This document shows positions 49,053 to 58,650 of a stretch of DNA of 64,000 nucleotides, piece by piece; positions within the stretch are counted from its first letter, which is position 1, and each line of letters starts with the position of its first letter. The notes beneath the pieces are model-generated. The model was not told where the DNA came from, did no database searches, and saw only the letters and a program-made list of their open reading frames with translations. This DNA comes from Labyrinthula sp. Ha. Its lineage: Eukaryota; Sar; Bigyra; Labyrinthulida; Labyrinthulaceae. Both the position numbers and the translations under genes were made by a program. The DNA lies in NCBI GenBank assembly GCA_015227615.1, contig JAALGZ010000010.1:744001-808000 (forward strand), in the 5' to 3' direction.

Positions 49053-49800
49053 ATTGTTGACAACTGTAAAAATTTTCTGATTGTTGTTTCTTCTGAAGAG
49101 AATCTTAATTGGAAAAGTGTAAGTAAATCAGAGTCATTTTGCATCATCTTGATCTGATTAGCCTGTTGTACCAAAGAATCAAAGTGTTTAACGAAGTCTG
49201 TAATGGGTTCTGATTCCTCCTAACAGCTGTAAATCAAGTTTCCAAAGTTAATTCTTTTTCTGGTTTGTGTAGGTAAGAATGTAACAGCCCCGATGCGTCG
49301 CAGGATTTTGCAAAAACGATGTGGGGTTCGGATTGTTCGCAAGAAAACAACGTCTTTTTTCCAAAGAGAAATGATGTCATCTGAAACTTCATCGTCAATT
49401 TCTTCCTCTAGAATGTAGTTAGATTTTTGAGTAAGCGGCTTGTAAGATTCTAACAACCCATCAATGATGCTGCGATCATGAGATTTAAAAAAACTGTGTA
49501 GAGATGTTCCATTAATTTGTAATTTTAAGGCAAGCAGGTACATCTCAACACCTTGTTTCAGAAGTTCGAATTGATTTTGATCAGTTTTTGATCGTAAAAG
49601 GTCTTCCAATCTTTTTCGTCCTTTCTTGTAGAATTCTTCGTTAATTGCTTCATTTGTAATTTCTAGCTTTGTAAGTGATCTAGTTGAAACAGGAAAATTT
49701 TGTAAATGAGTTTCCCCTTCTGTCAAGCTAGAATTTTCAGTCCGTGCTGTTTGTTATTCCACGGGATCGTTCTGATTTTTGTTTACTTCCATCGCAACCA

Positions 49801-50089
49801 AGTTAGACAAGTAATTGTTCGCATCGTCTATATGTATATGAAGATACCTTTATCGAATAAAATTAACTGAAAGAGCTTTAAAACTATATAAGTTACGTCT
49901 TCTATCTCTCAGTAGTTGTTGAGATATTGAGGTTTTACGATCTTTTGTTTCCGCTGCTTATGTATTAGTAAGAATGTATTATGTAAAGTTGCACCAATTG
50001 TGCGGTAATGTAATATTTTATTTTAACTATGTAAATTGTAAACAGTCAGTAAGGAGAGAGTCGTACACCCGACTGCTTAGTGTCTGACT
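49801..50089 (-). repeat. 5' LTR of copia element
   Basis: 289 bp. Ends CTTGTCTAACT, followed by the primer-binding site; right-hand duplication AGAGG at 50090-50094. Confidence 0.92.
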
Positions 50090-50094
50090 AGAGG

Positions 50095-51834
50095 CGTTTC
50101 AAGAATGTAAATTCTCAAACAAGTTAGACAAGAAAAAAAAGTCAGCCACGTTTTGGTTAGCGAAGGTTCCAGCAGCTGCGCTCTTTCTACAAACCTCATT
50201 TATATCTCACTACCATCACAACTGTTTATATATCCACGACAAATCCAAACTCGACCAAAGACAATCATACCCCTGAATTACAACAGTCTATTCATGTATA
50301 GAACTCGTTATCTCTATAGAACTCGGAGTTGTCATAGAACTAGCTATAGAATATTTATTACTATATTATACTGTTGTCGCTAGTTAGCTGAATTTGTTAT
50401 AATCATATTATGTGTTTTCCTTTGCATTGATGGTTCTAGGACTGGTTTTTTCTGGTATGGTCAAACATAGATGTTTTTCGACTATATGAATATTTAATGA
50501 CGTATTCTGAAGAAAAGTTTCAGTTCTTTCATATGCCCATCTTAATAAATAAGCTCTTTACCCAGATTTTGTGCTCCCTCTACATTCTAAAAGGTGAGAT
50601 CAATTTCAAAGATGTTTCCATATTTATCTTTGCATATTGTAGCTTTGTGTTTTGATTTGTTTCAATTCTGCTCTGGCTTATTCTTTGGCATTAGAGAAAT
50701 CCTTTCTTGGAACCTCTTTGTAACATAAACTTCGATTCAGAAATTCTATTTTAGTAATTGTCTAAGATCATTCTCTTTGACTCAAGCAAATTATTTTTCT
50801 ATCAAAACCTAGTTTTCTAAAGTTTCTACATCGTTTGATAACTTTTATGTTGTGAATTGTCTCATGGAAACTTGTAGTCTGACTCTTGCTTGTACAATGA
50901 TTGGACCAAAATTTTCCCTTCATGATAGAAACTTTCAAGTGTATGATATCAATAATAGAGGTTATAGGAAAAAGAACTTAATAATTAAATTCTCAAGTAA
51001 TAATAAAAATATATACTCCAGCTTTAGACATACTACATATATCTACGAAGTCTAGAGATTTATTAAAGCAGCTTATATATTATACCAAGAACATAATTAT
51101 ATACAAGATACTTCCTAAATAAATTAGCAATACCAGAAATACTAACCAAGATAAAGAAAATAGTTAAACAACATCTCCTTACTGATATAAAATAAATGGA
51201 TCTGTGGAAATATTTTAAAGTTTCAAAAAAAATTTCTTCAGAAATTAATTATTATTACGTGTGAATATTTTTGAGCCCATCCTCCTTTCTTGTATTTACC
51301 ATATATTAGAGCTTTCATATTTTCTTTCTCTTGCAAAATTATTCATGCATGTCCAGATGTAATAGATCTTCATCAATATAAGAATGTTTAATTAAGAAAA
51401 AAGGAGCTTTCGTCACCTCTTCATACACAACTTATAGAATGGAGATTCCTTCACACGGATCCCACAAGATAGTGTTCTCATGAAAAAGTTGTTTCATTGA
51501 GTATCCACTCTGCTAGGTTTAATACAGCCGAGAATAAAACTTTTCGTTGGGAATAAAGATGCAAGACACTCTTTTTATTAATCACAGCACATATTTTGTC
51601 AATAATAATAATCAAGCATGAGCAAAGTCTCTAAAAAAGCTTTTATGTGTTCTTGTTATTGAAAGCGTCTATTGGTTGGTTAATGAAATAATAAATACCA
51701 TAATTAAATATGTCAAAGGCGTTACTTAAAGAAACTAAAATTGCAAATTTGCTATATAGTCAACTTAGCTCAGGGGAAGTAATTACATATTTTCTTTATT
51801 AAGAGTTATGCACTAACGCATCATAATATAACTT
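50095..51834. other. Intergenic between copia element and carboxypeptidase
   Basis: No gene seen. A short imperfect tandem repeat of TATAGAACTCG units lies near 50297-50350. A 13-base copy of the LTR/primer-site junction (CAAGTTAGACAAG) occurs near 50119, possibly chance or a scrap of another copy. Confidence 0.5.
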
Positions 51835-53499
51835 TCACCAAGTGGAAGTTATTTCTTGGCTTCTTTTTAACTTCTGTACCAACATAATCACAACACTAGC
51901 ACTGATTAAACCTACGAAACCAAATATCACTACATAAAATCTATATCCCTCATCTTTTTTTGGTTTTTTTATATCCAATACATATCCAGAACTCAAACTA
52001 GAATTGGAAGTGGAAAAATTTTGGTAATCCTTAGAGCAAGAATTACAAGTAACAGGACAAACGGAACTGATATAATCATCGTAACAGAAATCTACATTCA
52101 CAGGACAAGGTGCTGGAGATCCATCACCATACCTTATGCCAGAAGGAACTAAATCTCTGCATCCATTTGTAGGATAACTTGTAGGAGGTGGAGTAGGATT
52201 CTTATTATCTTCAGAAAAAGCAATTCCAAGTTCTTGGCGTGCAATGCATTTTAACGAAGCTTCCATTCCAGCGAACATTTCTGCATTACTCAAAGCAATA
52301 TTTGTTGAGTTTGGTTGAAAGCCAGGCCCTCTTAACTCAGGAAGATAAGAATAAATAACCCCAGCTTCTTGGTATATCCAGTCCAAGCTGCCACCTGTAG
52401 CTATATAGCTAATTCCATTCACAGGTCCATAACGCCATCTTTTTCCACTAACATCTTCTATTGCATCAATTGCTGCTTCTGCACACATCATCTGCAGATC
52501 ATAATCTTTTTGTGGAGGAGTATCTCTATAACCAGAATAAGGACTAAACCAGCAAGTAAATGGGGAATGAACATCATTAACATTGATTAATCTATGTTGG
52601 TTCTTCTTAACATATGCAGCAATATTTGCTACTTCAGGTTGATCAAAAGGTTCAACTCCACAATAAGTATTGGAGCATGGATCAGAAGAAGAATCTGTTC
52701 CTCCAAAAACAAAATCCCAGTTTCTGTTTGGATCTGTTCCTACGCAATCAGTACCATTGTTTGGCATTCTAGTTTTTCTCCACATGTTATCATCAGTCCA
52801 ACTAAACTTATATCCATCAGGATTAGCACTTACTAGAATAGTAAAGTCATAAATTACGGTTAAGTAATGAGGTTCTCCTGATATTCCTCCTGTTAATAGA
52901 GTTTCTGCCATATGCATACAATACATTGGAGTTAACCATTCTCTTGCGTGAATGTTACAAAAGTAGAATACTAAAGGTTTCTTCTTTTTACCTCCTTTAT
53001 TTTCAATAACAATAGTTTTTTGATCTCTTCCTTCATAACTTTCACCAACCGAATCAATTTTAGCAATACAAGATTCTTCAACTATATCTTCCATTCTTTC
53101 CCATAAACTTTCTAGTGGTTGATATTCAGCATAAAAATCTTCTGCTTTTCTCTTAGCACAAGCTGCACCTTCAGTACAGAATCTAAAGTCTTCGTGCAAA
53201 CCATTGAATCTATCTTCATGAAGTTGAATAAACTCCTCCGTCATATCTTCAAATTCTTGTCCAAACTTTGAAAGTAATTCAAGTTCTTCTTCGCCAACTT
53301 TAAATGTTGTTGTTGATCTATCGGTGTTAACTTGAAGTTGGTCTGATCCATATTCAGCCAATAGCTTGTGATGTTCACTTCCCAGAGACACTTCAACTAT
53401 TCTATTACTTCCCAAGTTTTCTCTTACATTTTTCACTCGTTCACTTACAGCATATGCACTAGCAACAGCACAGATAAGAACCAATAGACTTTTCTTCAT
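51835..53499 (-). CDS. Membrane-anchored zinc carboxypeptidase A-type (M14) with ShK domain, second copy
   Basis: 554 residues from the ATG at 53499; a frame extension to a TTG at 53517 was rejected because the signal peptide (MKKSLLVLICAVASAYA) and both paralogs start at MKK. Propeptide to about 115, then the M14 domain: zinc ligands H184, E187 and H311, N258-R259, catalytic Tyr365 (ISYIATGG) and Glu389 (PELRG). Leu372 at the S1' specificity position predicts A-type preference. A Pro-rich linker, a six-Cys ShK-like domain ending CPVTCNSC, and a C-terminal span (about 515-540) with a basic cytosolic tail follow. All catalytic residues are intact. The first 1219 bp are almost identical to the pseudogene at 34.7 kb, so this is the probable donor. 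It ends with TGG TGA, confirming TGG for Trp and TGA for stop. Confidence 0.95.
   Translation of the reverse strand: MKKSLLVLICAVASAYAVSERVKNVRENLGSNRIVEVSLGSEHHKLLAEYGSDQLQVNTDRSTTTFKVGEEELELLSKFGQEFEDMTEEFIQLHEDRFNGLHEDFRFCTEGAACAKRKAEDFYAEYQPLESLWERMEDIVEESCIAKIDSVGESYEGRDQKTIVIENKGGKKKKPLVFYFCNIHAREWLTPMYCMHMAETLLTGGISGEPHYLTVIYDFTILVSANPDGYKFSWTDDNMWRKTRMPNNGTDCVGTDPNRNWDFVFGGTDSSSDPCSNTYCGVEPFDQPEVANIAAYVKKNQHRLINVNDVHSPFTCWFSPYSGYRDTPPQKDYDLQMMCAEAAIDAIEDVSGKRWRYGPVNGISYIATGGSLDWIYQEAGVIYSYLPELRGPGFQPNSTNIALSNAEMFAGMEASLKCIARQELGIAFSEDNKNPTPPPTSYPTNGCRDLVPSGIRYGDGSPAPCPVNVDFCYDDYISSVCPVTCNSCSKDYQNFSTSNSSLSSGYVLDIKKPKKDEGYRFYVVIFGFVGLISASVVIMLVQKLKRSQEITSTW
52281..53499 (-). repeat. Carboxypeptidase conversion tract, intact-gene side
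   Basis: Partner of 34719-35937, equal length (1219 bp), inverted, about 17 kb away. Confidence 0.9.
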
Positions 53500-53528
53500 A
53501 TTTATATTTACCGACAAGGTTCTTATTT

Positions 53529-53535
53529 AGTTTTG
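53529..53535 (-). promoter_or_regulatory. CAAAACT element 36 nt upstream of carboxypeptidase ATG
   Basis: Same 11-base string and same distance as at the 39.0-kb paralog. Confidence 0.5.
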
Positions 53536-53734
53536 CACGAATAAGCGATTCACCAAAAACTGTAGTACTATGGCTTAAAAGGAGTGAGTTGTCCTCGGTA
53601 ATTGAGCAGTTTATGTTCTTTTACACATTTTGTACTCTTATGATAACTAACAGTTTGTATCAGCAATAGAGTGTTGTTGGTTTGATAGTATTTGTATATT
53701 TCCGATATGTCTTTCTGTAATAACTAAGCTGAGT

Positions 53735-53739
53735 GAAAG
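53735..53739. other. Target-site duplication of gypsy element (left)
   Basis: GAAAG, matched exactly at 61693-61697. Confidence 0.8.
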
Positions 53740-53897
53740 GTTAGGAATTTAACGCCTAATTATGACAATATATTCGATACGAATTTAGTTTGATAACCCT
53801 ATATTACATCCTAAGAAAATACTATAGTATAAGTTCATTGTTATGAAGTGTCTAATGAACCTAGAACACTTGGAATAGTGGGTATCCATATAATACA
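53740..53897 (-). repeat. 3' LTR of gypsy element
   Basis: 158 bp, begins TGTATTATATGG and ends CCTAAC on the element strand. Confidence 0.88.
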
Positions 53898-54133
53898 GAT
53901 ATCCCCCAACTTGAGAAGTCTCTTATGTAGATTGTGAATAAACTACGTGGCATCTAGCCTCCAGTTCTAGTCTACTAGTTGTCCAATCAGCATGAATTTT
54001 ATTAGTTCTTCCAAAGAATTCTATCTTCTGTCTTGAAGGAAAATTTTTGTTTAAAGCAAATAAAATTCTTCTGGATTAGCTGAAAAGAAGGTAGGTTTCT
54101 TTAGAATAGTGCTGGAAAATCACGGGCAGAGTC

Positions 54134-55239
54134 TTAATTAAAGACATCCTGATATTTTGAATGCGAATGTTCCTTTCGAGTAAAGACTAAGCAAGTCTCC
54201 TGATTATGCTGAAACACATAACCGATGCTGTAATGGAGCTTATTTTGACTGGTAGCTTTAATCCAAGTTATGTTATCCACTAGATAAAAGTTCAGCTTTT
54301 GAGCCCTTCTCAAGGTCATAAGGTAGGAAGTAATTGTAACCCATATGAATAGCAAACTTCCGTAAGGAAAATGCCGGATTGGTATTTTGATCTTTAAAAT
54401 TTGACGGGGAGATAATAGAGGGTAATCTAACTTCACTCCTCGCGCAGGGTTAGAAGATCAAACTGGCCAAGGTGAGTCCATAACCACGAGGTTGAAAATG
54501 AAATCTATAGAACCATTGTTAGGATAAGGAATGTCAAATACACTTGACACGATCAGTTTTGAACATGAAGGTTCAAGAAAAATAGTGAGAGGAGTCCCAG
54601 TTAATAAATATAGATTACCGCCTTAATATTCTAAGATAAGTTTGTCGCCACTTAGCAAATCCATGAACTGGATCTGACCTAATTCTTCAAGTAGTTGCAT
54701 AGAATAAGAAAATTTATCAATGGTTTGAGTATAAGAAGTTTCCTTTCTGTCACATAAATTAGAATCTGAGTTCTTTGTCTCACCCAATGAGTAAAAGTAG
54801 TATAGGTTGCTCCAATAATCTTGATCATCAAAGCATAGTTTGTAAAACTCATCTATAAGGTCAACATTCTCGCTTAAGTAATTTGAATGATCTTCGGTGT
54901 AATGTAAAATCTTTTTTGAAATGTCTTCGTTAGTCAAGTGTTGATTAGACATTATACTTTTCATTCTTCTGTACTTAGCTCTTGTTGGATCAAACCTAAA
55001 AGTCTAAGGTTAGAATTCCTTCTAAAATATGGTATAGTAATTGACTCAGCTTCAACTTCAGTACAAACTAGAGATTTAAGTTGCCCAAGAATTTTGTTCT
55101 TCTCTTGCAACATATTGAATTTACCATGTAAGTTTTTATAAAAAGATGTAATTCCTGAGATGCCTTCTAAGATTAGTTCAGCTACTTTGACTTCAAACCA
55201 TAAACCATGAAATATTCCAATTGATTGAATACTTAACAT
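54134..55239 (-). mobile_element. MT-A70 (N6-adenine methyltransferase)-like relic inside the gypsy element
   Basis: The region downstream of the integrase encodes, on the element strand, an MT-A70-type core: a DPPW-like motif, a PLLSPRQILKIKIPI segment, the hydrophobic strand SLLFIWVT, the strand DNITWIKAT and the terminal block IGYVFQHNQETCLVFTRK. In this order these are the hallmarks of the METTL3/METTL14/METTL4/MTA1 superfamily, which methylates N6 of adenine in RNA or DNA. The upstream part of the region (about 54.6-55.2 kb) is charged and unrecognised and may be its N-terminal domain. It is inside the LTRs, in the element's orientation and after the integrase, where captured third genes sit. 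Which subfamily, and whether RNA or DNA was the substrate, cannot be told. Fossil, broken. Confidence 0.65.
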
Positions 55240-55570
55240 TCGTTAAATTTCTGTTGTTATTTGTTACTTACTGTGAAATGACAAATAAGGTAAGGATAAA
55301 TAATCCTCACATTTTCCACGTCCTTGTTTGAGAATATGCTTAGCTAAGACATCTTTTTCTTTTTCGTACCATCCTATTGTATTTCCACCATTAGATAAGA
55401 CGAAATTATTTTTCTTTAAAAACCGAATGATATTTTTTCTTTTTGGTTTCTGTCCTCTTTTTTTTGGCTATTTTTTTGCCTCCATTCTTACCATGTTTTC
55501 GAAGTGGTTGCAGTAAAGATTCTTTCGTGTACTTGCCCGTCACTTCTTCAATATTACAACGTCTTACTGA

Positions 55571-55672
55571 AAGTGGGGGATCTTCGTATAATGATATCGA
55601 ATCTTGAAATGTGTTGTCACTGGAATTGAATCCTAGCCATTTTATCTCCATTTCGTATCTATGTTGACTTAT
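55571..55672 (-). mobile_element. Chromodomain of the gypsy integrase (fossil)
   Basis: HRYEMEIKWLGFNSSDNTFQ followed by a DSISLYED segment has the chromodomain pattern Y-x-V-K-W-x-G-(5-7)-T-W. In chromoviruses this C-terminal domain directs insertion to particular histone marks. A Lys-rich tail follows. Confidence 0.75.
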
Positions 55673-56099
55673 TCGTGCTAACCGCAAGGAAACAATGTGA
55701 TCCACTTCTAGGCTGTAAAAATTGTGAACAAATGATTTCTTTATTTGTTTTGTGTTCGGTGGTTGGGTGTCGGAATAGAACCACATACGTGTACCGTGTA
55801 CAGTTTTTTATTTGCCTAATAAACATTCCGTAATATATAAATTATCGCTGATACATTCCATGACTTGATATGGTCCAATCCAGTTCAATCGAGTTTTTTC
55901 TATTGCGTTTAATGTACCATGTTCGGAGACGAGAACCTAATCTTCTGCGAAATATTGTAGCATTGGACCTCTTTTTTATTTTCTCTAGAGTTCTTGCGAT
56001 CTCTTTGAAGTTTTACATTATAAAAACTTGGCCTTGAAGTCTCTCCAGCTCATCCCTAATATTATTAGACGTGTTCACCATTTCTTCAACATTTAGTTA

Positions 56100-56750
56100 C
56101 TGAGAGATTCTCATCATAAGGTGTAAAAAAAAACTCGGGAGGTTTTTGAATTGTAGGTAAATAGAGATAGTTGATAAAATATAAATAATTCATTTGGAAT
56201 ATTGTTCACTTGACTTGGATTTGGATAATTACTTATAATATAGGAATTGATTTCAATGAGTGTTGGCCATTCTGATTCATGTATAGAAAAATGTGGTGTT
56301 AAGGTTTTGGTGTAATAAAATATGATGGTATCGATAGCTTTCACAGACACATTTGTCCATGCAGAATAGGCAACGTTAAAAGATTGTTCAAATTTAACTG
56401 CTTTTGAAATAAGTTGAAGTAACTTATTGGCAAAATGGGATCCGTTGTCGTTAATGACGAGAAAGGATTCCGAGAATTCCGGATCACATCTCTAGCACAT
56501 CAAGGCTCTTACCATGTCATCCACTGTAGATGCTTCTTTATGTGTTAATAGAGCTTTTTGCTTAAAGTAACCTAATAATAATAAAATATAGCCATGATTA
56601 TTAATGTAGATATATTCAACTCTAATTATGTCTTTAGAGCTTTTTGTTAAATATGTAAAGTTATAAGGTCTACGAATGATCTTAGAACTTAGATTTTAAT
56701 GCAAAAACCGTTCTCGATACAATTTCAATAAAAGTTTAAAATTTTTCTTT
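56100..56750 (-). mobile_element. Gypsy integrase core (fossil)
   Basis: A region with YIYINNHGYILLLLGYFK followed by a FLVINDNGSHFANKLL segment fits the gypsy integrase catalytic core fold, in the expected place between RNase H and chromodomain. Confidence 0.75.
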
Positions 56751-57479
56751 GGTATTCCATGGAAGTAAAGTTTGTCTAAATATTTTTCTCCACTGAAAAA
56801 GGCGGATGACATTTATGCATATGGTTCAAAAAACGACTTCAGCTGCTAATCATCGGGGGAATTACCAGCTGATTTTGAAAATACCATAAACCATCTTTTC
56901 GCTGTAGTCTTTTTCTATAAATTTTGACGGGATTTCTCTTGATGTTGAATAAATTTGCGATCATCGAGCTCTTAATCTTTGTTTAATGAGTGAAATGGTG
57001 ATAAAAAAGAGATGTGATTTTGCAAAAGTTTACCCATCAGTGGGCTAATTTCTTTATTAATTGAATAAATGACAGAGGAAGAGCTTCGTTCTTAATTTAA
57101 CCAATTCTTAGTAAGTAGGAAGTGCGTTAATGCTATACATTATTCTGATTCTAGTCACATTGAATGAAGAGTCTTGTAAGTAGTCATCAAAATCTTTGAA
57201 GTGTTGAGGATCGTCTTCGCAATCTGACATTATATCTCCAAAATAAGAGTCTAGAAGGGTATCTAGAGTAGAAAACGACTGATTGAATATAAATCATCAT
57301 CTCGAGTAAAATTGAACCTGGTTAAGCTAGTTACAATTTTCTGCAGCTCTCCCCAGTGCGCCAGCAGGTTGCCGACGAAATGGTCTCTTCAATAGATGTG
57401 ATACATAATCTTATCTACAGACTGCAATCTGGGTACCCATCCATATATTATATCCCAGTGTATCTTTTTTAATTTTATT

Positions 57480-58650
57480 TCGTTCGGATCACGGATAGCA
57501 ATTCCTGATGATCGGTAAAGACATATATTCTTCCTTCATGTGTACGAAACAGAAAGTCCAATTTTTCGATGAATATATAATTGGGTAAAGCTCTTTAGAG
57601 GCAATACGTCATCTAAATTAAAAAAGTGAAAGTGAACCGCCCAAAAACATAAGAGGCTTTCGTTCCATTGCTCTCACATCATTAGTAATGTTCTTTTGCT
57701 TGTCCTGAAATATGGTAAGTGATCAAGTATCGGACAAAGTATTTGTAAATAGTAGAATTGAATCATTTAGTTTGTAAGTACTAAGGTGTCTATTAATTGA
57801 TTGAATTATAGATTATAATAATTTTTGGTAAACTCTGTACAGATCATTACAAATTCTATTTCAATGCGAATGCACTCGATGTCAAAAAACTTTTATTCCT
57901 TAAGATTGGCAAAATATGCGAATGGCTTGTATAGAGCCGTCATTCTTGAAAACAATAGATACAATCCAATTGCATGAATAAGCTAAATGGGATACTTCAT
58001 GTTGATACGTTAGCTTCTGAGGATTAAGGATTTTTTTCAAAGAAGACGGGACCAAACTTTCAGCACCCATGCTTTATGTGTCTTCCACACTAAATACTAA
58101 TACGTTCACACAACCCACACTTAGGTAGGGTAAAACATATCTATTTCATATCAACTTGCTTTAGCAAAGATTCTCGGATGTATGATAAATTATCAAAAGA
58201 TTCAACATAAAGTAACATACCATCAAACCAAGCAATAAACCATTGCCTCGTCTTGCATGAAAATCCCAGGCTTGACCATTAATGAAGTCTGTAACAATGT
58301 GCTCGTAAAACAGAGGTAGGTTATTCCTCCAGCCCATTGGCGCTCCTAGAATTTCTCACACACTCTTCTTCTTGAAGTTAAACTAAATATTTAATTACTT
58401 ATTTAAAACGTTAGTAAAAATCGACGCCACTAAAAAGCATATGTAATGGAGAAATATGGATTATCGAACCCTAATAATTGTCTCTCCCAATTGGGCAACT
58501 GCAACAAAATTGGTACTGTTATTTTATTGAGTTTTTTCAAACTAGCTACCGCGCTGTAGCGATTTAATAATTTCTTCTTTTCCCGCTCTTTTGTCGAGCA
58601 TTAGTGTAGTTAATTCAGTCTGAAGGAGTTGAGATTTTGTTCGGAACAAC
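57480..58650 (-). mobile_element. Gypsy reverse transcriptase and RNase H relics (fossil)
   Basis: LGAPMGWRNNLPLFYEHIV resembles the conserved LPFGLxNAPxxFQxxM block of gypsy reverse transcriptases and is followed by the expected catalytic-strand region; VFTDHQELLSVI near 57.5 kb is the typical gypsy RNase H TDHxxL signature. Confidence 0.75.

Larger units (their letters stand above)
45049..50089 (-). mobile_element. Ty1/copia LTR retrotransposon, old, coding part nearly whole
   Basis: 5.04-kb element on the minus strand between 5-bp duplications AGAGG. The LTRs (300 and 289 bp) differ by about 13 percent plus one 11-bp gap, implying considerable age. A primer-binding site (TGGTTGCGATGG) directly follows the 5' LTR at 49800. 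Gag lies in the first 0.7 kb, then a CCHC zinc knuckle, protease, integrase, reverse transcriptase and RNase H in copia order. The LTR ends are AGT...ACT instead of the usual TG...CA. The pol part looks whole; about one or two breaks affect the gag side. Confidence 0.95.

Noticed and set aside
50297-50350. Imperfect tandem TATAGAACTCG units
   Set aside because: Only about three units with variable spacing; not CRISPR-like and probably slippage.
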